From Megasphaera sp. UBA5897 (GTDB lineage: Bacteria; Bacillota; Negativicutes; Veillonellales; Megasphaeraceae), in assembly GCA_002431345.1 (NCBI GenBank), contig DJEN01000018.1:1-20868 (forward strand): 20,868 nt of DNA, given 5' to 3'. The notes under the pieces are model-generated. The model searched no databases. It saw only the letters and a program-made list of their open reading frames with translations, and had not been told where the DNA came from. Below, piece after piece: positions 1 through 6,323 of this stretch. Position 1 is the first letter of the stretch. Each line of letters opens with the position of its first letter. The position numbers and the translations under genes were made by a program.

Positions 1-485
1 AGCGCTTTATCAGCAGCTCCCTGGTAGAATGTATACCGTTCATATAAGAACTTGGTCAATTTAGCCGGGAATGTCTTGGGCGGGCAGTCAGCAAAGGCAT
101 CGCTGCTGTCAAAGGTAATACCGGCTTCTGTCGTATTGGAAACAACGAATTCCAGCGAATCTTCATGAGCCAACGCCATAAAGGCATCGTATTCATCTTT
201 GGCACTGATAACGGACGCTACCGAAGTAATGACCCGGTCTTCCGTATAGGTGCTGCCGTTTTGCTGGCCGCGCAGGCATACTGTATAGATGTTGTTCTGT
301 TTGGAAAAACGGTCCGTCTTGCCGGAACGAGGCATAATAATGGCGGCGCTGCCATTGAACCCATTTTCTTCGTTAGCAACGTCAATCGCATAATCTACAA
401 AACCTCGCAGAAAGTTGCCTTCGCCAAACTGTAATACTTTAATAGGACGGGAAACGTTTTTATAGCATTCACATACGTTTTTCAT
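1..485 (-). CDS. uxaB: Tagaturonate reductase (altronate oxidoreductase) UxaB, N-terminal part, cut by window edge
   Basis: Reading the minus strand from the ATG at 485 gives 161 open codons that run off the left edge. The protein begins MKNVCECYKNVSRPIKVLQF and continues with GEGNFLRGFVDY, the N-terminal Rossmann-type motif of UxaB and polyol-specific long-chain dehydrogenases. Further on it has SNTTEAGITF (about residues 116-125), also typical of UxaB. The family reduces D-tagaturonate to D-altronate with NADH in the cytoplasm, the second step of galacturonate breakdown. An AAGGAG site (496-501) lies 10 bases upstream of the ATG. The gene starts 36 bases after the uxaC1 stop, so the two form one operon. 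The NAD-domain remainder and the catalytic Lys/Asn/His lie outside the window, so completeness cannot be judged. The altronate dehydratase gene uxaA may follow beyond the left edge. Confidence 0.9.
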   Translation of the reverse strand, partial: MKNVCECYKNVSRPIKVLQFGEGNFLRGFVDYAIDVANEENGFNGSAAIIMPRSGKTDRFSKQNNIYTVCLRGQQNGSTYTEDRVITSVASVISAKDEYDAFMALAHEDSLEFVVSNTTEAGITFDSSDAFADCPPKTFPAKLTKFLYERYTFYQGAADKA

Positions 486-521
486 CAGTGTATTGCTCCT
501 TTTTCACAGGGTAATTGAGTA

Positions 522-1931
522 TTAAAGCTGAAATTGGAAATAATTAGCTACGTTGTTATAGCAAATATCTTCTACGAGCTGGCGCAGTGCGTCTTCATCG
601 TTAGGATATTCTCCGTTTTCTACCAAGTTGCCAATCCAGTTGCAAAGAATACGGCGATAGTATTCATGACGTGCGTAAGAAAGGAAGGAACGGGAATCTG
701 TCAGCATACCCAAAATATTGCCGAATACAGAAAGATTAGCAATGCTGGTCATTTGGTCAATCATGCCCTGTTTCGTATCATTAAACCACCATGCAGCACC
801 CTGCTGAATCTTGCCGCGGGCTTCCGGTCCCTGGAAGCAGCCGATAATCGTGCCAATCATGGCATTGTCGGACGGCGTGCCGGAATACAATACTGTTTTC
901 GGTAAAATGTGAAGTTCATGGAGATGATCCAAGAATGCAGCCAATCCTTTGCCGCAGTTGCCTGCAGCAATCGAATCAAAGCCTGTATCCGGGCCTAATT
1001 TTTTATACATTTCCGTGTTGAGGTCACGGAGCGTTGCAAAATGAAGCTGCATAACCCAGCCGCGTTTGTAATATTCACCGGCCAAGTACGTGAGAACGGC
1101 CGTTTTATAGGCTTCCGTTTCTTCTGTAGAAATGGCTTCACCGCGCAGTGCCTTGGCAATAATTCCATCTACTGTCTTTTCATCGGCTACACGGCAAAAT
1201 ACGTATTCCAATGCATGGTCCGTAGCACGGCAGCCCATTTCTTCAAAGAACGCAATGCGTTTGTCCATAGCACTGCGAATGTCTGCAAATGTTTTAATGG
1301 TTACGCCAGCAGCTTTGCCTAATTTTTCGATGTATGCTGCATAACCTTCTTTATCCACGTTCATCAGTTTGTCCGGGCGCATAGCCGGATATACTTTTGC
1401 GCTGCAGGTCTGTTCTTCTTTCAACTTCTGATGCCATTTCAAATCGTCAGCCGGATCATCGGTCGTGCAGATAACTTTGACATTGGATTGTTTAATCAAT
1501 CCCTGTACGCCCATATCTGCTTCTTTCAATTTAGCATTGCAGGCATCAAAGATTTCTTTAGCACTTTTTTCATTTAACGGTTTGGTGATGCCAAAGTAAC
1601 GCTGCAATTCCAAATGGCTCCAATGATAGAGCGGATTGCCGATTGCTTTTGAAAGAGCTTTCGCATATTCTACAAATTTTTCCAAATCCGTAGATTCTTT
1701 GCCGGTAATTTTTTCTTCCGGTGTCCCGTTAGAACGAATCAAACGCCATTTATAATGGTCCCCGCCAAGCCATACTTCCGTAATGCTTTTGAAGTGATGG
1801 TCTTCAGCGATTTCCTGCGGAGAAATATGGCAGTGATAGTCGATGATCGGCATTTTTTCTGCATAATCGTGAAAAAGATGCCGTGCTGTTTCCGTATCCA
1901 ATAAAAAGTCTTTATCCATAAATTGTTTCAT
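522..1931 (-). CDS. uxaC: Glucuronate/galacturonate isomerase UxaC, first copy (galacturonate-branch linked)
   Basis: This 469-residue protein matches the usual uronate isomerase length (about 470). It belongs to the amidohydrolase superfamily and interconverts D-galacturonate with D-tagaturonate, or D-glucuronate with D-fructuronate. Visible motifs are IDYHCHISP (metal-binding HxH, about residue 32), GDHYKWR, CTTDDPADD, ATDHAL, MQLHFATLRD, AWWFNDTKQGM and GMLTDSRSFLSYARHEYYRR near the C-terminus, whose Asp is the conserved catalytic/metal-site acid. The ATG at 1931 has GGAGGAG 10 bases upstream; a second in-frame Met lies four codons in. It precedes uxaB by 36 bases and its promoter faces a divergent LacI-type gene. 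A second, clearly divergent UxaC is encoded at 14735-16153. Linkage to uxaB suggests this copy serves the galacturonate branch, but the family is usually active on both substrates. Confidence 0.95.
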   Translation of the reverse strand: MKQFMDKDFLLDTETARHLFHDYAEKMPIIDYHCHISPQEIAEDHHFKSITEVWLGGDHYKWRLIRSNGTPEEKITGKESTDLEKFVEYAKALSKAIGNPLYHWSHLELQRYFGITKPLNEKSAKEIFDACNAKLKEADMGVQGLIKQSNVKVICTTDDPADDLKWHQKLKEEQTCSAKVYPAMRPDKLMNVDKEGYAAYIEKLGKAAGVTIKTFADIRSAMDKRIAFFEEMGCRATDHALEYVFCRVADEKTVDGIIAKALRGEAISTEETEAYKTAVLTYLAGEYYKRGWVMQLHFATLRDLNTEMYKKLGPDTGFDSIAAGNCGKGLAAFLDHLHELHILPKTVLYSGTPSDNAMIGTIIGCFQGPEARGKIQQGAAWWFNDTKQGMIDQMTSIANLSVFGNILGMLTDSRSFLSYARHEYYRRILCNWIGNLVENGEYPNDEDALRQLVEDICYNNVANYFQFQL

Positions 1932-2007
1932 AATATATTAGCTCCTCCCGCTGTGCAGCATAAGATGTATGATAATAATAACTTGTAGTCGTAAGCGCGT
2001 TTTATAT

Positions 2008-2021
2008 TGTAAGCTCTTACA
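2008..2021. promoter_or_regulatory. LacI/CcpA-type operator (TGTAA-N4-TTACA) downstream of the uxaC1 start site
   Basis: TGTAAGCTCTTACA is an inverted repeat of 6+6 bases with a 2-base centre. It differs from the catabolite-responsive element pattern TGNAANCGNTNNCA only at the central G. It would lie just downstream of the predicted uxaC1 transcription start (about 2027), a roadblock position. It could be a site for CcpA or for the divergent LacI-family regulator. Confidence 0.55.
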
Positions 2022-2033
2022 TTTCTTGTTGTA

Positions 2034-2062
2034 AATGTACCACTATGGTACAATCATGTCAA
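2034..2062 (-). promoter_or_regulatory. Sigma-A type promoter of uxaC1-uxaB
   Basis: On the minus strand a perfect -35 TTGACA (2057-2062) is followed by exactly 17 bases and a -10 TACATT (2034-2039, 4/6 to consensus). Transcription would begin near 2027, about 95 bases before the uxaC1 start. Two palindromes sit on it: TGTACCA-N3-TGGTACA fills the spacer, and TGTAA-N4-TTACA lies just after the start site. Confidence 0.7.
2036..2052. promoter_or_regulatory. Inverted repeat operator in the uxaC1 promoter spacer
   Basis: TGTACCACTATGGTACA is a perfect 7+7 inverted repeat around a 3-base centre. It lies between the -35 and -10 of the uxaC1 promoter, where a bound protein would block polymerase. 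Its core, TACCA-N3-TGGTA on the minus strand, recurs at the same position in the uxuA promoter (19049-19061). The cognate regulator is unknown; the LacI or GntR products of this window, or one encoded elsewhere, are possible. Confidence 0.6.
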
Positions 2063-2236
2063 TGTATTATGTGTATTCGGTATTAATTTTTAAAAATATG
2101 GCTTTTTTAATGCGTTTTTATCATTATATAGTATGTGAAAAATTGAGCATTCTCTGTGAAATTCTCGATAAGCCGTCTATTTTTGCCATGTTTTACACCC
2201 ATTTACAATAAAAACTAACCTTATATCGTCATTATA

Positions 2237-2250
2237 TGTAATTGTTTACA
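2237..2250. promoter_or_regulatory. LacI/CcpA-type operator upstream of the lacI-type gene
   Basis: TGTAATTGTTTACA has the same TGTAA-N4-TTACA frame as the site at 2008-2021 and fits the cre pattern TGNAANCGNTNNCA except for one central base. It lies about 10 bases upstream of the expected -35 region of the regulator gene, so autoregulation or CcpA control is plausible. Confidence 0.5.
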
Positions 2251-2279
2251 TTGTTATTTATTAAGTTTTACCGTAAATA

Positions 2280-2288
2280 TGCTATAAT
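2280..2288 (+). promoter_or_regulatory. Extended -10 promoter of the lacI-type regulator
   Basis: TGCTATAAT combines the TGN extension with a perfect TATAAT (2283-2288). No good -35 hexamer is visible at 16-18 bases upstream, which is usual for extended -10 promoters. The start would be near 2295, only about 25 bases before the ATG. Confidence 0.6.
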
Positions 2289-2320
2289 AAGATTAAAAAT
2301 ACAAAAGGAATTGTACCGTT

Positions 2321-3316
2321 ATGAATATAACCATTTACGATATCGCCCAAAAATGCAATGTTTCCATTGCTACCGTATCCCGCGTACTAAACGGCAGCAG
2401 CCGGGTCAGTGAAAAAACAAAAAAACACATTCTTGAAGTCATGCAGGAAATGGGCTACAAGCCCAATCCCTTTGCACGCGGCCTGGGGCTGGATTCTATG
2501 AAAATAGTCGGCGTCGTCTGTACGGACATATCCGATATTTTTTATGCGCACGCTGTTTCTCTCTTGGAAGAAGGGCTGCGAAAGCATCACTTTGACGTAA
2601 TGCTTTCCAACACCGGGACGGATACAGGCCGCAACAGCAAATACATCACCGATATGGCGGCTAAGCATGTCGATGCCATCATCACGATTGGCACTCCTTT
2701 TTCATCGGAAGCCGATATCCGCCAGCTGTGCCGTATAGCCGAACATACGCCGATTATCACCATCAACAGCGATTACCATCAGCCGAATATGTACAGTGTC
2801 GTCTGCAATGAAAAAGACGGCATGCGTGCTGTCATTCATAAGCTGGCCGAGCGGAACTATCATTCCATCTTGTATATTTACGATTCCCTGACCTACAGCG
2901 GCCGCCAAAAACTGAGCGGCATTCAAGCAGGACTTCGTGAATTGGGACTGACCGCTTCCTCACAGCTTCTCCGCCAAATCCCCCGCACCCTGAAAGATGC
3001 CGAAGCATTAATTGAAAACTTGCTGTCCAACAACGTCTATTTTGACGCCATTGTCACCTCTGAAGACGTCCTCGCCATCGGTGCGCAGCGGGCCGCGCGC
3101 CGATGCGGTCGCGATATCCCCGTTATCGGCTGCAACAACTCTATTTTAGCTCAATGCGCCACGCCTACTCTGACTAGTTTGGACAACAAACTATCCAGTC
3201 TTTGCAATGCCGCCGTCCGCATTGTCATGGATTTGACAAGCAAAGCAGACCTTTCTGTGCCCGTACGTACGGAATTTAGTGCAGAATTAGTAACACGCGA
3301 AAGTTTCCATGCATAA
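2321..3316 (+). CDS. LacI-family transcriptional regulator, probably of hexuronate genes
   Basis: The 331-residue product has the N-terminal LacI helix-turn-helix (TIYDIAQKCNVSIATVSRVL, residues 3-22), then a hinge region containing YKPNPFARGL. A periplasmic-binding-protein-like effector domain follows from about residue 60, beginning KIVGVVCTDISDIF and ending ELVTRESF. It should be a cytoplasmic dimer that senses a sugar or sugar-acid metabolite. The ATG at 2321 is preceded by AAAGGA at a spacing of about 11. It is the only plus-strand gene and diverges from uxaC1, so its likely target is the uxaC1-uxaB operon and possibly uxuAB; KdgR/ExuR-like roles are known in this family. The effector cannot be read from sequence. 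Candidate operators are the TGTAA-N4-TTACA repeats at 2008-2021 and 2237-2250. Confidence 0.9.
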   Translation: MNITIYDIAQKCNVSIATVSRVLNGSSRVSEKTKKHILEVMQEMGYKPNPFARGLGLDSMKIVGVVCTDISDIFYAHAVSLLEEGLRKHHFDVMLSNTGTDTGRNSKYITDMAAKHVDAIITIGTPFSSEADIRQLCRIAEHTPIITINSDYHQPNMYSVVCNEKDGMRAVIHKLAERNYHSILYIYDSLTYSGRQKLSGIQAGLRELGLTASSQLLRQIPRTLKDAEALIENLLSNNVYFDAIVTSEDVLAIGAQRAARRCGRDIPVIGCNNSILAQCATPTLTSLDNKLSSLCNAAVRIVMDLTSKADLSVPVRTEFSAELVTRESFHA

Positions 3317-3385
3317 CTTGCTGCTTTTAGAATATTTCCGCTCCAGCAAGGCAGCTTAAAATTTCATTTCTCTTTTTAGCACAAC

Positions 3386-3429
3386 AAAAAGCGATGAAGA
3401 CCTTATCTGATGTCTTCATCGCTTTTTTT
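3386..3429. terminator. Bidirectional Rho-independent terminator between lacI-type gene and MFS transporter gene
   Basis: A 16-base perfect stem (3386-3401 with 3412-3427) closes a 10-base loop. The core is GCGATGAAGAC/GTCTTCATCGC flanked by A-run and T-run. T7 follows on the plus strand and T5 on the minus strand, so it can end both converging units. Confidence 0.9.
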
Positions 3430-3436
3430 CATACTC

Positions 3437-4723
3437 TTATTTTTTTATCGGCAGCGGATCGACCCGGCCCACTAAGAACAAATAGGACAATGCTCCTAAT
3501 ATGCATAATATGCCGGCTGTTGCCAAGGGTACTAAGAAGGACCCCTGGGTCAGCGTAAGCATAACGCCTGTAAACGTCGTAATAAATATGCCTGCCAAGT
3601 TGCCTGCAAAATTCATGATGCCGCCAATGGATGCAACATGTTTCGGCGTCGGCGAAATTTCTCCTACAATAACCCATGTATTGGAACCCGCAAAAGAAAG
3701 CGCCGCATACGATACAGCAAAAAGAGCCAAACACATGTAAATGCTTTCCGTCCATGCACACAACGCAATGCAAGAAGATAACAGCATGCCGCCAACCAAG
3801 CAGCTCTTACGAGCAAACGTCGCTGTATGTCCATGACGTACTAGCCAATCTGACGTAAATCCGCCAAGCCAACCGCCAGGAATTGCAAGTAGTGCCGGCA
3901 GCATCCCTAATGTGCCTAAAGCACTTAACGAAAATCCCCGCGTTTCCATCAAATAACTTGGGAACCATGTGATGAAGAAATAGATAGCAAAATTCAAACA
4001 AAACATGCCAATCATCAATCCCCAAATGGTTCTATAGTGAAACAGGCTGAGCCAAGATACTTTTTCCTGCGCAGCTTGTGGTGCAGACGCATCTTGTATG
4101 CCTTTATCTGCCAATAAGGCTTCGACTTGTTTCGGTGCAATATCTCGGTATTTTTCCGGATCTCGATAAATAAACCACCAGGCAATGGCCCATACGATCC
4201 CGATAGCGCCAGTAATGATAAACGAGCCGCGCCAGCCCACATAAGAAATAATCAAAGCGATTAAGGGCAGCGACAAGGCTGAGCCTACACGCGAGCCGCT
4301 GTCAAATAAGCTGCAGGCAATGCCCCGTTCGCTGCGCGGGAACCAGTTATATGCCGCTTTGTTAAACGACGGCATCGCTGCTGCTTCACCAACACCTAGC
4401 AGCAATCGAGACCCTACCATGTGTCCAAAGGTATGCACCAAGCCGGTTACAGCCGTAAAAATAGACCACCAAGCCACCGCAAATGCTAAACTAACTCGAA
4501 CCCCTACTTTATCAATAAACCAACCAGCCGGCATTTGGCATAATGCATAGGTCCAAAAAAACGCACTCATAATAATCCCCATCGTTGCCGGATCTAACGC
4601 CAGTTCCGCCCGGATATGGGGCGCCGCTACGGCCAGATTCGCCCGGTCAATATAATTTATCGCATTTGCCAAAAAACACAGCGCGATAATAAGCCATTTC
4701 ATGTTTTTAAAAGGTAAAAGCAT
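3437..4723 (-). CDS. MFS transporter, anion:cation symporter (ACS) family, sugar-acid type
   Basis: The 428-residue protein has about 12 hydrophobic segments. Its N-terminal helix reads WLIIALCFLANAINYIDRAN, the hallmark of ACS carriers for hexuronate (ExuT), D-galactonate (DgoT), L-galactonate (LgoT) or glucarate. Another family-like element is RLLLGVGEAAAMPSFNKAAY around residue 108. It would import a sugar acid or related organic anion with protons. The ATG at 4723 has GGAGG eight bases upstream, and that site overlaps the stop of the preceding DUF1667 gene (11 bases between the genes). It is therefore the last gene of the flavoprotein operon, and its substrate is probably the substrate of that enzyme. 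It could alternatively be a plain galacturonate/glucuronate carrier. Confidence 0.88.
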   Translation of the reverse strand: MLLPFKNMKWLIIALCFLANAINYIDRANLAVAAPHIRAELALDPATMGIIMSAFFWTYALCQMPAGWFIDKVGVRVSLAFAVAWWSIFTAVTGLVHTFGHMVGSRLLLGVGEAAAMPSFNKAAYNWFPRSERGIACSLFDSGSRVGSALSLPLIALIISYVGWRGSFIITGAIGIVWAIAWWFIYRDPEKYRDIAPKQVEALLADKGIQDASAPQAAQEKVSWLSLFHYRTIWGLMIGMFCLNFAIYFFITWFPSYLMETRGFSLSALGTLGMLPALLAIPGGWLGGFTSDWLVRHGHTATFARKSCLVGGMLLSSCIALCAWTESIYMCLALFAVSYAALSFAGSNTWVIVGEISPTPKHVASIGGIMNFAGNLAGIFITTFTGVMLTLTQGSFLVPLATAGILCILGALSYLFLVGRVDPLPIKK

Positions 4724-4734
4724 ACCGCCACCTC

Positions 4735-5094
4735 CTATTTTACAGTGCGCGTCACAATCACATCACTACCCAATCCCAATACATTGGCTATAACAACCGT
4801 TCCGGCCTGAATAGGTGCCTGAACCGTTACTTTCTTTATTGCTTCCATGACTTCAAAAATCTTGTCTTTAGGTATCGCTTGAGTAGTCCGCACGCTGGCC
4901 AGCGGCAAACTGCCGCCCTCTACTAAAACAGAAGATGCAATAGTCCGGCGCGGGTCAACAATTTCCTGCCGTACATATTCTTCTCCCTTGGGACAAAGAT
5001 TCCCTGTTACCTTTTCCACTTGTTTCGCATCATTTATTTCTACTTCTATATCACACCCATTTGGGCAAACAATACATGTATATTTCTGTATCAT
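4735..5094 (-). CDS. DUF1667 protein, predicted Fe-S subunit of the flavoprotein dehydrogenase
   Basis: This 119-residue protein fits the DUF1667 family, which commonly follows GlpA/GlpB-like genes in anaerobic Bacillota. Four cysteines at residues 7, 10, 14 and 34 form C-x2-C-x3-C-x19-C. The last lies in GNLCPKGEEYVRQEIVDPRR. This spacing and the LCPKG context resemble the N-terminal [4Fe-4S] domain of molybdopterin oxidoreductases, so an iron-sulfur cluster is plausible, though the family role is not well established. The start ATG overlaps the stop of the upstream gene by four bases (ATGA), implying translational coupling and equal stoichiometry. The C-terminal half (residues 45-119) is compact and has no membrane segment. 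Confidence 0.85.
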   Translation of the reverse strand: MIQKYTCIVCPNGCDIEVEINDAKQVEKVTGNLCPKGEEYVRQEIVDPRRTIASSVLVEGGSLPLASVRTTQAIPKDKIFEVMEAIKKVTVQAPIQAGTVVIANVLGLGSDVIVTRTVK

Positions 5095-6323
5095 GCCATG
5101 GTCACCTCCAAATCACCAGTATGTTGTAATTTCGATTTTTGTACGTTAATATGCATCATTTCTGCCGGAACAGCTCGTTTAAACGGCTTCGTCAACACAA
5201 CATTTCCATTTTGCGTAATGACAATTTTTCCATCCCGTTTAGGGAAACGCACCCGAAATGCCAAGGTAACATCTTCATCTGCGCTAATGCGCTGCGGCAC
5301 CAGATTGCCTACCCCTTGCCCGCAGTGAACAGATATATCACAGGTATTTAATTTAGTTCCCTGTACATACGCTGCCGCACTATCGGCTAATTGTTCCGCT
5401 TCTTTAGATACAAAATCGACCAAATCATGCACATGGAGCACATTTCCGGCTGCAAATATACCCGGTATTTGTGTTTGGAAGTATTCATCTACTACAGCGC
5501 CTTTTGTCTGACTATCCAATGCCACACCTGCCCGGGAAGACAATTCATTTTCCGGAATAAGCCCTACTGACAAAATCAGCGTATCGCATGTATATTCTTT
5601 TTCTGTGCCGGCAATAGGCTGCATGTGTTCATCCACTTTAGATACGATGACACTCTGCAGACGCGTATCCCCTTTGATTTCTGTAACCGTATGGCTCAAA
5701 TACAAAGGAATATGGTAATCCTTCAAACATTGCTGAATATTGCGCGGCAGCCCGGCTGCATACGGCATAATTTCAAATACCGCTTTGACATGGGCCCCTT
5801 CCAAGGTCATGCGCCGTGCCATAATCATGCCAATATCCCCAGAACCTAAAATAATCACTTCTTTACCAGGCATGCGATTGTAAATGTTCATATATGCCTG
5901 TGCAGTTCCTGCCGTAAAGACGCCTGCCGGACGTTCCCCAGGAATCCCCAGTGCGCCGCGGGGACGTTCCCGGCAACCCATCGCTAAGACAACCGCTTGG
6001 GCTTTCCAGGTCTTTAAGCCGTCGCGGCATGCTGCCGTTACTACTTTATCCTTAGATATATCTAAAACCATCGCGTCCGTCATATACGGAATCTGCAGGG
6101 TTTCCACTTCATCAATAAACCGCTGGGCATATTCTGGGCCGCTTAATGTTTCACCAAACCGCGTAAGACCAAACCCATCATGAATGCATTGCCGTAAAAT
6201 GCCTCCCAAATAGGCTTCCCGTTCTAAAATCAAAATATTTGTAATGCCTTTTTTCCAAAGTTCCACTGCTGCTGCTAATCCTGCCGGACCGCCGCCGATA
6301 ATGACAACATCTTTTTCTATCAT
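5091..6323 (-). CDS. NAD/FAD-dependent oxidoreductase, GlpB-like second subunit
   Basis: The 410-residue protein is a two-dinucleotide-binding-domain flavoprotein. It has an N-terminal FAD fold (VVIIGGGPAGLAAAVELWKK), the conserved GGILRQCIHDGFGL segment (about 40-53) and MGCRERPRGALGIPGERPAG. A second nucleotide-binding loop (VIILGSGDIGMIMARRM, about 155) and the late FAD motif GIFAAGNVLHVHDLVDFV follow. It is related to subunits of GlpB-like, opine-oxidase and hydroxyproline-dehydrogenase complexes, where it passes electrons on from the substrate-binding subunit. There is no CxxC redox disulfide, so it is not a thioredoxin-reductase-type enzyme. Both ends overlap neighbours by four bases (ATGA), giving a tightly coupled trio. 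Confidence 0.87.
   Translation of the reverse strand: MIEKDVVIIGGGPAGLAAAVELWKKGITNILILEREAYLGGILRQCIHDGFGLTRFGETLSGPEYAQRFIDEVETLQIPYMTDAMVLDISKDKVVTAACRDGLKTWKAQAVVLAMGCRERPRGALGIPGERPAGVFTAGTAQAYMNIYNRMPGKEVIILGSGDIGMIMARRMTLEGAHVKAVFEIMPYAAGLPRNIQQCLKDYHIPLYLSHTVTEIKGDTRLQSVIVSKVDEHMQPIAGTEKEYTCDTLILSVGLIPENELSSRAGVALDSQTKGAVVDEYFQTQIPGIFAAGNVLHVHDLVDFVSKEAEQLADSAAAYVQGTKLNTCDISVHCGQGVGNLVPQRISADEDVTLAFRVRFPKRDGKIVITQNGNVVLTKPFKRAVPAEMMHINVQKSKLQHTGDLEVTMA

Larger units (their letters stand above)
1932..2320. other. Divergent intergenic control region between uxaC1 and the lacI-type gene
   Basis: This 389-base gap holds the uxaC1 promoter (2034-2062) with its spacer palindrome, two TGTAA-N4-TTACA operators (2008-2021 and 2237-2250), and an extended -10 for the regulator (2280-2288). 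It is strongly A+T-rich. I see no small gene in it. The middle, about 2065-2230, has no structure I can assign. Confidence 0.6.

Noticed and set aside
165..434. Plus-strand open frame over the left edge
   Set aside because: It is the antisense of the N-terminal part of uxaB, whose minus-strand frame shows clear family motifs and a ribosome site.
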